Origin: Taibaiella sp. KBW10
GTDB taxonomy: Bacteria; Bacteroidota; Bacteroidia; Chitinophagales; Chitinophagaceae
Length of the DNA stretch: 64,000 nt
Reading direction: 5' to 3'
Assembly (NCBI RefSeq): GCF_003852495.1
Contig: NZ_QAJI01000002.1
Coordinates: 31,932 to 95,931 of the forward strand
The first letter of the stretch is position 1. The number at the start of each line of letters is the position of its first letter. The translations under genes and the position numbers were made by a program. Shown here piece after piece: positions 32,270 through 40,936 of the stretch. The notes below the pieces were generated by a model that searched no databases, had not been told where the DNA came from, and saw only the letters and a program-made list of their open reading frames with translations.

Positions 32270-33151
32270 ATGATACTGGTAACAGGTGCCAACGGTTTTT
32301 TAGGAAAATACATTTGTGCGGAAATACCACAAGCACAACGATACACCCTTTCTCGAAATAATGCCATGCTTAATATTGATCTCAGAAGTCCGTTTGACCT
32401 CCCCGATCTGGTATTTGAACACATCATCCACACCGCCGGAAAGGCGCACATGATCCCCAATACCAAGGAAGAGGAACAGGCTTTTTTCGATACGAATGTA
32501 ACCGGTACTGCACACTTACTGGCTGCACTGGAAGAGTTACCTCAAAAACCAAAATCCTTTACTTTTATCAGTTCTGTAGCCGTTTACGGATGTGAATCGG
32601 GTCAGAATATTAAGGAGGATACGCCCTTAGCAGCCGAATCGGCTTATGGGAAAAGTAAAATCCTGGCAGAAAAAATAATCCAGGATTGGTGTACCAAACA
32701 CAAGGTTATTTGTACCATTTTACGTTTACCTCTTTTAGTGGGGCATAATGCTCCGGGCAATCTGGCACGTATGCAGCAGGCAATCCAAAGAGGGACCTAT
32801 TTTAATATTTACAAAAGCGATGCACATAAAAGTATGGTGCTGGCTTCGGATGTGGCTCAGGTACTATCAGGCTTATCTGCCCTGGGTGGGATCTATAATC
32901 TTACGGATGGTATACACCCCAGTTTTAAGGCGCTTAGTGAAGCAATAGCCCTTCAATCCGGAAAGAGACTGCCTTTAACAATCCCGCGCTTCCTGGCAAA
33001 AAGCACTTCTATAATGGGTAATTTTATACCCTGGATACCTCTAAATACCAACACTTTAAAGAAGATAACGACCGATCTTACCTATAATGATGATAAAGCC
33101 CGGCAGACGGGTTTATGGAACCCGCATCCGGTATTGGACTTTTACAAGTAA
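32270..33151 (+). CDS. NAD-dependent sugar epimerase/dehydratase (WbpV-like)
   Basis: This 293-residue protein is an extended short-chain dehydrogenase acting on a nucleotide sugar. The NAD-binding GANGFLGKYI is at the N-terminus. The catalytic Ser-Tyr-Lys triad lies in FISSVAVYG and SAYGKSKILAE. Its short length and the AGKAHMIPNTKEEEQAF segment resemble WbpV-type UDP-quinovosamine dehydrogenases, which are often next to WbpL-type priming transferases, as here. The exact reaction (epimerase, dehydratase or reductase) is uncertain. It is tightly spaced after the GT2 gene. Confidence 0.78.
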   Translation: MILVTGANGFLGKYICAEIPQAQRYTLSRNNAMLNIDLRSPFDLPDLVFEHIIHTAGKAHMIPNTKEEEQAFFDTNVTGTAHLLAALEELPQKPKSFTFISSVAVYGCESGQNIKEDTPLAAESAYGKSKILAEKIIQDWCTKHKVICTILRLPLLVGHNAPGNLARMQQAIQRGTYFNIYKSDAHKSMVLASDVAQVLSGLSALGGIYNLTDGIHPSFKALSEAIALQSGKRLPLTIPRFLAKSTSIMGNFIPWIPLNTNTLKKITTDLTYNDDKARQTGLWNPHPVLDFYK

Positions 33152-33177
33152 TTTGCTGTTTTATACGCGGCATCTCC

Positions 33178-33185
33178 TACTTTTG
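33178..33185 (+). promoter_or_regulatory. -7 box of lpxB
   Basis: TACTTTTG fits the consensus, with TTTG (33152-33155) 22 bases upstream as a possible -33 element. It lies 17 bases before the lpxB ATG, so lpxB may have its own promoter apart from the sugar genes. Confidence 0.6.
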
Positions 33186-33202
33186 CAGAAACCTGAAGTG
33201 TA

Positions 33203-34315
33203 ATGAAATACTATATTATAGCCGGAGAAGCTAGTGGCGATTTGCATGCTAGTAATGTCTTAAAGGCATTAAAAACGCTGGATTCCCAGGCCGATTTCCG
33301 GTGTTGGGGAGGCGATTTGATGCAGGCTGCCGGCGGCTATATTGTAAAACATTACAAGGACCTGGCGTTTATGGGTTTTATTGAGGTGATCCAGCACTTG
33401 GGTACGATTTTAAAAAACATTAAATTTTGCAAAGAAGATATTCTTCAATACCAACCGGACGTGATTCTTTTTGTCGATTACCCGGGGTTCAATATGCGTA
33501 TGGCCAAATGGGCCAAACTACAAGGGTTTAAGACCGCCTATTATGTTTCCCCAACGGTATGGGCATGGAAGGAAAAAAGGGTGCACCACATCCATAAATA
33601 TGTAGATAAAATGATGGTGATCCTACCTTTTGAAAAAGCATATTATGACAAGTATGGCTATAAGGTGCATTATGTAGGACATCCTCTAATTGAGGTGATG
33701 GAAAAAGAATTGGCCATACCTTCCAGCCTCCTCCCGGAGCAAGGCAGAAAGACGATCGCCCTCTTACCCGGAAGCCGCACACAGGAAATTAAGAAGATGC
33801 TACCGGTTATCCTGGAATGCATGCAAGCGTATCCCGATTATGATTGTATTATTGCTCAGGCACCGGCACAGGAAGAGACCTTATACAAAAGCATTATCGG
33901 AGATAATAAGCAGGTACGCCTGCTAAAAAATAAAACGTACGATATTCTGAAAATAGCCGACGCGGCCATCGTAACCAGTGGCACGGCCACGCTGGAAACG
34001 GCGCTATTGGGTGTACCGCAGGTAGTGGTATATAAAACCAGCCCAACCACTTACCGGATTGCCCGGCATTTTGTTAAGGTAAAATACATCTCTTTGGTCA
34101 ACCTGATCCTGGATAAACCTTCTGTAATGGAACTGATACAGGAAGACTGCACGGTAGTCCGGCTTTCGGCAGCATTAAAAGATATTCTTGACGAGGGTGC
34201 AAGGCGCCAACCCATCTTAGCCGATTATAAGCTTTTATGGCAGAGTTTAGCGCATCAAAACAAGGCTTCTTTAGAGGTAGCTCATATTGTATCTCAACTG
34301 GCACAAAAAAAATAG
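33203..34315 (+). CDS. lpxB: Lipid-A-disaccharide synthase
   Basis: LpxB, a GT19 enzyme at the inner membrane, joins UDP-diacylglucosamine and lipid X to make the lipid A disaccharide. The 370-residue length is normal. The N-terminus IIAGEASGDLHASNVLKAL, GGDLMQAAGG, and FVDYPGFNMRMAKW are diagnostic, as are YYVSPTVWAWKEKR and the C-terminal LLPGSRTQEIKK and TSGTATLETALLGVPQVVVYK. It shows that the organism makes lipid A, so the nearby glycan may be attached as O-antigen. It ends at a bidirectional hairpin. Confidence 0.96.
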   Translation: MKYYIIAGEASGDLHASNVLKALKTLDSQADFRCWGGDLMQAAGGYIVKHYKDLAFMGFIEVIQHLGTILKNIKFCKEDILQYQPDVILFVDYPGFNMRMAKWAKLQGFKTAYYVSPTVWAWKEKRVHHIHKYVDKMMVILPFEKAYYDKYGYKVHYVGHPLIEVMEKELAIPSSLLPEQGRKTIALLPGSRTQEIKKMLPVILECMQAYPDYDCIIAQAPAQEETLYKSIIGDNKQVRLLKNKTYDILKIADAAIVTSGTATLETALLGVPQVVVYKTSPTTYRIARHFVKVKYISLVNLILDKPSVMELIQEDCTVVRLSAALKDILDEGARRQPILADYKLLWQSLAHQNKASLEVAHIVSQLAQKK

Positions 34316-34345
34316 ACGTAGGCTAAAAGCCCACGTCTATTTTTT
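34307..34345. terminator. Bidirectional terminator between the two arms of the locus
   Basis: AAAAAATAGACGTAGGC pairs with GCCCACGTCTATTTTTT (one mismatch) around a 5-base loop, with A/T arms. It ends the plus-strand arm at lpxB and the minus-strand arm at the isomerase. Confidence 0.85.
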
Positions 34346-34361
34346 AAACTATTTTCTGATC

Positions 34362-35360
34362 CTATTCACAAAGTGACTTTTTCAAATAATCAATAACAGC
34401 CACTTCTACGGCATCTACGTTTCTTTGTTCCGCCAGGTACCAGCTGATCCAATCACCCAAAAGTACGAGATACATTGCTTTCTCAAAATAGGTTTCCCCT
34501 TTGGCATATACATCAATAACGGTAGCGGTATATTGAGAAACAATATTTTTATTGATGGTAAAGCGTTTTACTATACGCTCATACTCATTTCCGGTATGTA
34601 AAAACAAAACGGCTAAATGCTCACTTTGGTCTTTCCATCCGACAAGCTCGTTATGGTTCATTTCCGGTATCACCCGCTCCCAACCTAAGATCTTGCTATT
34701 TTCATTAAATTGCTGGCGCCAACGCGTACCGATACCGGCGATATGTTGGTCTACATAGATAACCGGCATTTTATCGCCTATCTGTTGGGTAATTTCTAAT
34801 GCCAGGGTTTTAATATCGCTATGCTGTGCATTTAAAAAGGTTACCGTTTCCTCCAGCTCTTGCTCAAAGTCACGGCCGATGATTTCATAATGTGCTAAGA
34901 CAAATAGGATCTGGATAAAGGAATAACCGATACAGGCCCTTGGCGGCATGCCGCTGGGAATCTGTAACAAATCCATATTATGGTCATTGGCATATGCAGC
35001 AATCTTTCCTCCTGAGGTAATACAAACAATGCGGGCATTTTTTGCATTCGCTTCTTCCAGTGCCATCATGGTTTCTTCGGTATTGCCGGAATAAGAACAG
35101 GCAATAACTAAAGTATATTCATCTACAAAACCCGGCAGGAAATAATCTTTGCAGATTACGACCGGCACTTTTAATTGCTTATCTATATAGTTAGCGACAA
35201 TCTCCGCCCCAATACCACTACCTCCTAAACCGGCCAACACTACATTCCTGATATTTGTTGCCTGGTGTTTAAACTGATAATGGCGACCAATATTCAATCC
35301 CTCCGTAATATGTTCAGGAAATTCCTGTATATATTCATTCATTACTCTATACTCACTCAT
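34362..35360 (-). CDS. Bifunctional phosphoglucose/phosphomannose isomerase
   Basis: This 332-residue cytoplasmic SIS-domain enzyme interconverts fructose 6-phosphate with glucose 6-phosphate and mannose 6-phosphate. The first SIS domain shows AGLGGSGIGAEIV near residue 44 and the sugar-binding SYSGNTEETMMA; IPSGMPPRACIGYSF follows, which is typical of the archaeal/Bacteroidota type. The second domain has QQFNENSK and the EMNHNELVGW motif with the catalytic His. It lies last in the minus-strand arm and could feed GDP-mannose and UDP-glucose synthesis for the polymer. Start could be either Met of MSEYRVMNEY. Confidence 0.9.
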   Translation of the reverse strand: MSEYRVMNEYIQEFPEHITEGLNIGRHYQFKHQATNIRNVVLAGLGGSGIGAEIVANYIDKQLKVPVVICKDYFLPGFVDEYTLVIACSYSGNTEETMMALEEANAKNARIVCITSGGKIAAYANDHNMDLLQIPSGMPPRACIGYSFIQILFVLAHYEIIGRDFEQELEETVTFLNAQHSDIKTLALEITQQIGDKMPVIYVDQHIAGIGTRWRQQFNENSKILGWERVIPEMNHNELVGWKDQSEHLAVLFLHTGNEYERIVKRFTINKNIVSQYTATVIDVYAKGETYFEKAMYLVLLGDWISWYLAEQRNVDAVEVAVIDYLKKSLCE

Positions 35361-35385
35361 GTATGTTTTAATTTTTTCTATAAGT

Positions 35386-36018
35386 TTATTTAATGTTTCC
35401 CGCGTTTTTTATCACTACCGGGTTGCCCACAGCCATCGCTCCATTAGGTACATCTTTACGCACAACAGCTCCGGCTCCTATGGTTGCCCATGCTCCTATC
35501 CGTACGCCCGGAATAATGGTTGCGCCTGCTCCGACATGCACTCCTTCTTCAATGACCACGTTACCACATAATGTAGCACCGGGAGAGATGTGTACATAAT
35601 CGGCAATGACACAATCATGGTCTATTGATGCTCCTGTATTGACAATTGCATGCCGGCCAATCGTCACGTTTGCATTGATTATGGCTCCTGCCATAATCAC
35701 CGTACCTTGCCCAACAGAGACTTTTCGCGAGACAACTGCTTTTCCATGTATTGCCTGGCCAAAATCATAATCTGATAAGGTGGTACTAATAGCTTTACGA
35801 ATTTTATTATTTCCAATAGATATAATAAGACTCCTTGCTTTATCTTTTACCAAATTGTCGAAGCCTATTCTCGAAATTACTGCAACATTTTCAAAAATAG
35901 TCAAATTCGGATTATCGTCTATAAAATATTCAACATCGTGCCCCCCTGTTTCCAGTGTATCCAGAATCACACTACCATGCCCACTGGCGCCGTATAATAT
36001 GAAATTTCCTGTGTTCAT
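35386..36018 (-). CDS. PglD/NeuD-like sugar O/N-acetyltransferase
   Basis: This 210-residue protein has an N-terminal Rossmann-like substrate domain (FILYGASGHGSVILDTLE) and a C-terminal left-handed beta-helix (about residues 95-200) with hexapeptide turns such as VGQGTVIMAGAIINANVTIG, IDHDCVIADYVHISPG and VGAGATIIPGVRIG. The His in DHDCVI is the expected catalytic base. PglD acetylates the 4-amino group of a UDP-amino sugar from acetyl-CoA. The start overlaps the priming transferase stop by ATGA, so the two are translated together, as pglC and pglD are in bacillosamine-type pathways. Confidence 0.88.
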   Translation of the reverse strand: MNTGNFILYGASGHGSVILDTLETGGHDVEYFIDDNPNLTIFENVAVISRIGFDNLVKDKARSLIISIGNNKIRKAISTTLSDYDFGQAIHGKAVVSRKVSVGQGTVIMAGAIINANVTIGRHAIVNTGASIDHDCVIADYVHISPGATLCGNVVIEEGVHVGAGATIIPGVRIGAWATIGAGAVVRKDVPNGAMAVGNPVVIKNAGNIK

Positions 36019-36620
36019 GCCTCTCCTTTAAATTTTTCCATCGTAACATTTGCAGCGGCGTTAATTCCTTCCGATTTAAAGACCTTCTTAATTGTAAGTG
36101 CTACAATTTTCAGGTCTAATCCAAGAGAGAGATTATCAACATACCAAACGTCATATTCAAATTTTTGTTTCCAGGAAATTGCATTTCTGCCATTCACCTG
36201 GGCCCAACCTGTAATACCGGGCCTTACTTCATGCCGCCTGGCCTGCTCTTTGCTGTATAAGGGAAGATACTCTTCCAGTAAAGGCCTTGGCCCTATTAAG
36301 CTCATATCTCCCTTAATTACGTTAAGTAATTGAGGAATTTCGTCTAAGGATGTTTTTCGTACAAAATTGCCGATCCCGGTCATTCTTTCGGCATCATTCA
36401 ATAACATACCATGGGCATCTTTCTTATCGTTCATCGTTTTGAACTTTATGATACGAAATACCTTTCCGTTTTTACTCGGCCGGCGCTGAAAGAAAAAAGG
36501 CTTTCCCTGATTGGCAATGAACAATAAAACGGTAAGCGGTAAAAATATAGGAAAGAGTAGTATAAAGCCAACAATCGCAACGAAAAAATCTATTATTCTT
36601 TTTAGGCCCACACTATACAT
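36015..36620 (-). CDS. PglC-like monotopic phosphoglycosyltransferase
   Basis: This 201-residue membrane enzyme belongs to the small monotopic phosphoglycosyl transferases. It would move a diacetylbacillosamine- or similar sugar phosphate to undecaprenyl phosphate. It has one N-terminal re-entrant helix (IIDFFVAIVGFILLFPIFLP), FFFQRRPSKNGKVFRIIKFK, the catalytic Asp-Glu in SLDEIPQLLNV, and SLIGPRPLLEEY and RPGITGWAQVNGRN. The size, near 200, fits PglC rather than the large WbaP/WcaJ type. It precedes the PglD-like gene with ATGA overlap and has its own promoter. It is a second priming enzyme besides the WecA-like one. Confidence 0.92.
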   Translation of the reverse strand: MYSVGLKRIIDFFVAIVGFILLFPIFLPLTVLLFIANQGKPFFFQRRPSKNGKVFRIIKFKTMNDKKDAHGMLLNDAERMTGIGNFVRKTSLDEIPQLLNVIKGDMSLIGPRPLLEEYLPLYSKEQARRHEVRPGITGWAQVNGRNAISWKQKFEYDVWYVDNLSLGLDLKIVALTIKKVFKSEGINAAANVTMEKFKGEA

Positions 36621-36643
36621 ATTTCAATATACATATTTTTTTG

Positions 36644-36651
36644 CAAATGTA
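36644..36651 (-). promoter_or_regulatory. -7 box of the pglC-pglD-like pair
   Basis: TACATTTG on the minus strand fits TAnnTTTG and lies 23 bases before the priming transferase ATG. It separates this pair from the glycosyltransferase genes upstream. No clear -33 TTTG is visible. Confidence 0.55.
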
Positions 36652-36704
36652 CTTCTTTTTGTTTTGTTTCACATATATGCGCTACCGATTCGAAATTAAT
36701 TACA

Positions 36705-37865
36705 TTAAGATAACAATTCACCATACAAGGCTTTGGTAGCAGACCATACTGTTTCTTGCCGATAACGGGTAACAATCATGGGACGTGCATGCTCTTGTAA
36801 CTGAGCCAGTAAGGCTTTATCCTGTAAAAATGTCTCTAGCGCTTCTTTTAATGCATCGGTGCTACCCGGAGGAATAATGATCCCATTTTGTTTTGGTATA
36901 ATAATTTCATTACAACCATTAATATCTGTAACGATCGCGGGCAGCCCCATCGCTCCGGCCTGAAGAACCACATTCGGAAAACCCTCTCTGTAACTCGGAA
37001 AGGCCAAAGCATCACTGATCGCAAAATAGGATCTTACTTCTTTTTGAAAACCAACGGATATAATATTAGTGTTGGTTTGGATACAGGCAATCGTTTCCGG
37101 CAATAAGGGATCTAATTCCTCTTCATAATTTCCTACCAATAGTAATTTTACCTGCAGATGCTGCCTTGAAACCTCATTAAAAGCGGCAACCAATTCGTTA
37201 ATTCCTTTATCTTTCACCAATCGCCCTACAAACACGAATACAAAATCCGCTTCTGTTATTTGCAAAGAGGCTTTTAGGGCTGCTATTGTTTCCGGTGTTA
37301 CCGCATTTCGGTCAAAATATGCCGTATCTATACCATTTACATTTCCATTAGCCAGGATATTAAGGGGTTTAGCGGTAATCTTATATTGCTCCAAATCCCG
37401 TTTTACGCCTAATCCCTCCGGAATAATATAGGTGGCTGCGCTACACAGCAACTTATCCATTCGAATCAATATCTGCTGCAGCATACCTGTTTTTGAAGGA
37501 AAGATCAAACCGGTGAAGGTGTGTATCCGTACCGGTACCCCTGCCGCTTTTGCGGCCAGCATGCTGAGCAAGCCTGCTTTAGGCGTTATGGAATGCACGA
37601 TTTGAGGCTTTTCTTTTCGGAATAACCGATACAGTTTAATCAGGGAGACTAGATCTTTTAAAGGGCTTATGGCCCGCTCCATCTTCAAGGAGATAACCTT
37701 AACACCTTCGCGTTCCCTTACGGTCTCCAAATGTTCGTCCCGACCGGATACTGCAATAACTGCTGCGTCCTGATTTAAATAGGCAAGTTGCCCTTTCAGT
37801 AAATAATCTAATGAAAGCGCAATAGTGGCGGTTCTGATGATCTTAGGCTTTAACAACTTGCTCAT
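36705..37865 (-). CDS. GT4 family glycosyltransferase (PglA-like)
   Basis: This 386-residue GT-B enzyme is a retaining family 4 glycosyltransferase. The N-terminal domain contains HSITPKAGLLSMLAA and the C-terminal donor site contains FVFVGRLVKDKGI and PSYREGFPNVVLQAGAMG with the EX7E-type acidic pair. The sequence pattern is close to enzymes that add GalNAc to bacillosamine-linked carrier (PglA), which fits the adjacent PglC-like gene; this is inference. It overlaps the next upstream gene by 23 bases. Confidence 0.85.
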   Translation of the reverse strand: MSKLLKPKIIRTATIALSLDYLLKGQLAYLNQDAAVIAVSGRDEHLETVREREGVKVISLKMERAISPLKDLVSLIKLYRLFRKEKPQIVHSITPKAGLLSMLAAKAAGVPVRIHTFTGLIFPSKTGMLQQILIRMDKLLCSAATYIIPEGLGVKRDLEQYKITAKPLNILANGNVNGIDTAYFDRNAVTPETIAALKASLQITEADFVFVFVGRLVKDKGINELVAAFNEVSRQHLQVKLLLVGNYEEELDPLLPETIACIQTNTNIISVGFQKEVRSYFAISDALAFPSYREGFPNVVLQAGAMGLPAIVTDINGCNEIIIPKQNGIIIPPGSTDALKEALETFLQDKALLAQLQEHARPMIVTRYRQETVWSATKALYGELLS

Positions 37866-38940
37866 ATAATGCGATGTGTTTATCTACCATAGTATCTATA
37901 TTATATTGCCCGGCGCGTGCTTCACAGTTACGTACTGTTTGGGCATACAATTCTTTATCAGACGATAATTTTTGAATAATCTCTGCAAGTGCTCTTTCAT
38001 TGGCACGTTCAAACAATATCCCTGCGCCGGACACCACTTCTCTAAGACCCGGTACATTACTGGCGACAAAGGGTTTGCCGGAAGCCATGCCTTCAATACT
38101 GGAAAGCGATAATCCTTCAAAATCAGAAGAAAGTACAATGATGTCGGACGATTTTAACAGGCTGGGTACATCCATTCTTTGCCCTAAGAAAAAAACACGA
38201 TCCTGCAGATGCAAAGACGCGACCAGATCCTCGATTTTTGGCCTGGTTACCCCATCGCCAACGAGCAATACCTTAACCTGTTCCGGAAGGTGTTGCAGGG
38301 ATTTGACAAGGGTGCCCTGATCTTTGCCTTCCCGAAATCCGGCCACCTGGATCAATAAAACATCGCTGTCTTTAAATGTGGGATCTATTTGCCGCTTTTC
38401 TAAAACCGGGGCATGTTTAATCTGTTGCAGATTGACGCCATTCTGAATAACGGGCAATCGCTCTTTGTTTAATCCTGTATGCTGGTGTATTATATTTTGT
38501 ATTTCGGCTGTGATACAGATTATCTTCTCATAATATTTATACAGTACTTTATCTATTTTCTTGAGCCATCTGTGTTCTAATCTCCGATTTGTAGAACTAT
38601 GCTCTGTAAATATTAGTTTCGTTTTAGCGGCTTTCAGTTTTTTAGCCAATACCGTCCAATATTGTGCCGGAAAAAGGTGTACATGTACCAGGTCATATTG
38701 TTTCAGGTATTTTGCTATTTGTCTAATATGCTTAGGACTGTAAACACTTACATCATGCAAAGTATGGTATATATTACAGCAATTCAGGGCTTCCAGCTGC
38801 TCATAAAAAGGAGTCTTTTTGTCATCTAAAAGCAGGATATCCATTTCTATCCCTTTTTGGCAATACAAAGGAATGGTCTCTAATAATAATTTTTCTGCCC
38901 CGCCTGTACCCAAACTATTGACAATTTGTAATATTTTCAT
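37843..38940 (-). CDS. GT4 family glycosyltransferase
   Basis: This 365-residue protein is a retaining GT4 enzyme with a GT-B fold. The N-terminus ILQIVNSLGTGGAEKLLLET is the usual acceptor-side motif. The donor-side region contains VAGFREGKDQGTLVKSL, LLVGDGVTRPKIEDL and SSDFEGLSLSSIEGMASGKP, in which the Glu residues bind the nucleotide sugar. It is a cytoplasmic or peripheral enzyme adding one sugar of the repeat unit; the donor is unknown. The 3' end overlaps the PglA-like gene and the start lies 5 bases after the GT2 gene stop, so this belongs to one operon. Confidence 0.87.
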   Translation of the reverse strand: MKILQIVNSLGTGGAEKLLLETIPLYCQKGIEMDILLLDDKKTPFYEQLEALNCCNIYHTLHDVSVYSPKHIRQIAKYLKQYDLVHVHLFPAQYWTVLAKKLKAAKTKLIFTEHSSTNRRLEHRWLKKIDKVLYKYYEKIICITAEIQNIIHQHTGLNKERLPVIQNGVNLQQIKHAPVLEKRQIDPTFKDSDVLLIQVAGFREGKDQGTLVKSLQHLPEQVKVLLVGDGVTRPKIEDLVASLHLQDRVFFLGQRMDVPSLLKSSDIIVLSSDFEGLSLSSIEGMASGKPFVASNVPGLREVVSGAGILFERANERALAEIIQKLSSDKELYAQTVRNCEARAGQYNIDTMVDKHIALYEQVVKA

Positions 38941-38945
38941 GCGGA

Positions 38946-39854
38946 TTATGATTTATTAAAATTCATTTGTGCTCCTTTCTTCACCTTACGGGCAATATAT
39001 TGCTTTAATAACCATCCGAAAGGCAATGCCAGTGCGGTATACAATTTCAAGGGGGATTCTTTTATAAAGTGTTTGTTTCCAGCCATTAGCGAACTGGATA
39101 CATAATGTATGTTTTCGACAAACCGTCTTTTCACGGAATGCACTACTTTCATGCGCTCTTTTCTGTAAAAGGCAAATCCCCTGGGGTTATTCCAATATTG
39201 TTTAAACATGCTAAAGCTCGAACCGTCGGGCTGGTACTCGACAACACACAAGACCTCGTTACAAACTAATAAAGGCATATCCTGGTCTACTAAATAGTAT
39301 TTATAAGCCAGGCCTACATATTTTTCTCCTTCAAAAACAGGATACTCCGGATATTGTGTAATAATTTCCGTTCGATATACTAATTTCTTGTCGCCACTAC
39401 CGCCGGCTTCATAATAGCCCAATAAGGTCGTTTCCTTTAGATCTTCGGGAAAAGAAGCCCCGATGATACCCCCACCGATCATTTGATCTAATCCGATAAT
39501 GCCGGCAACACGATCGGTTCCATATTTTCGCCAAAAACCAACAATTACTTCTACCCCATTATCCGGCATATAATCATCTGAATCAATACAGACATTTAGT
39601 TCTGTATGAATATGTTTATAAGCGGTATTGTGGGCACCGTGCATACCTTGATTCTGCTGATAAATATACCTGATCGTAATTTTCTTTTCCAGAATCCATT
39701 GTTCCATCAATGCTTTGGTCTCGTCTATTGAGCCATCATCGATCACAAGCCATTCAAAATCAGTACTTGTTTGCTGTAAAAGGCTTTGGTATAGCCTCGG
39801 CAAAGTATGTGCTCTGTTATAAGCCGGTGTAAATACTGTTAACATTTTTTGCAT
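38946..39854 (-). CDS. GT2 family glycosyltransferase
   Basis: This inverting GT-A glycosyltransferase starts with TVFTPAYNRAHTLPRLYQSL. I chose the ATG at 39854 (303 residues), which overlaps the polymerase stop (TAATG); a second Met at 39845 is equally possible. Family motifs are LVIDDGSIDETKAL, the acidic CIDSDDYMPDNG metal-binding segment and MHGAHNTAYKH. The C-terminal part (about residues 230-300) is basic and aromatic and may associate with the membrane. It adds one sugar of the repeat, with an unknown donor. Confidence 0.83.
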   Translation of the reverse strand: MQKMLTVFTPAYNRAHTLPRLYQSLLQQTSTDFEWLVIDDGSIDETKALMEQWILEKKITIRYIYQQNQGMHGAHNTAYKHIHTELNVCIDSDDYMPDNGVEVIVGFWRKYGTDRVAGIIGLDQMIGGGIIGASFPEDLKETTLLGYYEAGGSGDKKLVYRTEIITQYPEYPVFEGEKYVGLAYKYYLVDQDMPLLVCNEVLCVVEYQPDGSSFSMFKQYWNNPRGFAFYRKERMKVVHSVKRRFVENIHYVSSSLMAGNKHFIKESPLKLYTALALPFGWLLKQYIARKVKKGAQMNFNKS

Positions 39855-40936
39855 TATCCTTTGATTACGAGCATGAAGTAGGTGAACATATAATATACTG
39901 CAATGGTTGCGGCCAAGATCATATTCTGATTTTTCCAGAATTTCATCTTCACTAAAGGATAAATAATGACTGGAGCCATCAAAAACCAAGACAGGTAAGC
40001 AATCCGATTACTATAATTGGCACGGATAACTAATATCCAAAAACCATTGGCAGTCAGAAAAGTATTAAATAAATGCACATAAAATTTTTCTGTGAATTTT
40101 TGTTTCAGGATAAAGTAGTATCCGGCAAATATGCCCATGGCCGAGTAGACGATAAAATCCCATCTGAACCCACGTACGGTTTGATTATCTACATTAGCAC
40201 TTCCTAAATATGTGGTGCGCCCGTCATCCATAAAACCACTAAACAGCCCTTCCCAAAAGCCTCCGCTCGCCAAAGAAATCGGGATGAGCAACAGCCAACC
40301 GATTAATAATATCCTTGTATTTCGATAAAATGTAGCCATTACAAAACCGACCACCGGTATAATAACAGAGGAGTGAAACCCAAAAGCTAAAAACATTAAA
40401 GCATAGCATATGAGCTTTCGATCATAAAAGGTTAAGGCCAGGATAAAAATAGAGGTCGCAATCCCGTTTCTAAGTCCGTTTACCCCATACGACCAAAAGG
40501 AGAAGGAGCCGATAAACATAAAAAAGGCATAGAACCAGTAGTTTTTAAAATGCTTTTTGGCAAAAAGAAAGCAGGGAACAATATAAATGACATCAATTAA
40601 TAAAAAGAATTGCTGCAAGGTCATCGTCTGGGCACTGAACTTTAGAAAGTTGGAAAAGACAAAATCCTTGCTTTTATAAGAGACAAGCCCTAATTGCTCC
40701 ATTCTAAAGGAGTGTGCATAAAAATAAGAGTCCCCAAACTGAGGAGAATCGGGTCGCGTACCCATGTATAATATCACCCAGATCAATACCAAATAGCCCA
40801 AAACCCCGGTCATATTTATGGCTTTCAGGTTTTGCAGATTGATGGATAATAGATGCACGCATAACCCAAGCATGATGAGGAGTAATACATGAAAATATAT
40901 CGTGGTATAATAAAATATGGGTAAGAAATCGAACAT
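39854..40936 (-). CDS. EpsG-family polysaccharide polymerase (Wzy-like)
   Basis: This 360-residue inner-membrane protein has about ten hydrophobic helices and the EpsG-family pattern: YMGTRPDSPQFGDSYFYAH near residue 57, FSFWSYGVNGLRNGIATSIF near residue 148, and GFHSSVIIP. EpsG proteins are thought to polymerise lipid-linked repeat units at the periplasmic face. This fits the Wza and Wzc genes in the locus, while the exporter found here is an ABC type. Its start is immediately beside the stop of the GT4 gene at 40937. No Wzx flippase gene is seen. Confidence 0.8.
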   Translation of the reverse strand: MFDFLPIFYYTTIYFHVLLLIMLGLCVHLLSINLQNLKAINMTGVLGYLVLIWVILYMGTRPDSPQFGDSYFYAHSFRMEQLGLVSYKSKDFVFSNFLKFSAQTMTLQQFFLLIDVIYIVPCFLFAKKHFKNYWFYAFFMFIGSFSFWSYGVNGLRNGIATSIFILALTFYDRKLICYALMFLAFGFHSSVIIPVVGFVMATFYRNTRILLIGWLLLIPISLASGGFWEGLFSGFMDDGRTTYLGSANVDNQTVRGFRWDFIVYSAMGIFAGYYFILKQKFTEKFYVHLFNTFLTANGFWILVIRANYSNRIAYLSWFLMAPVIIYPLVKMKFWKNQNMILAATIAVYYMFTYFMLVIKG

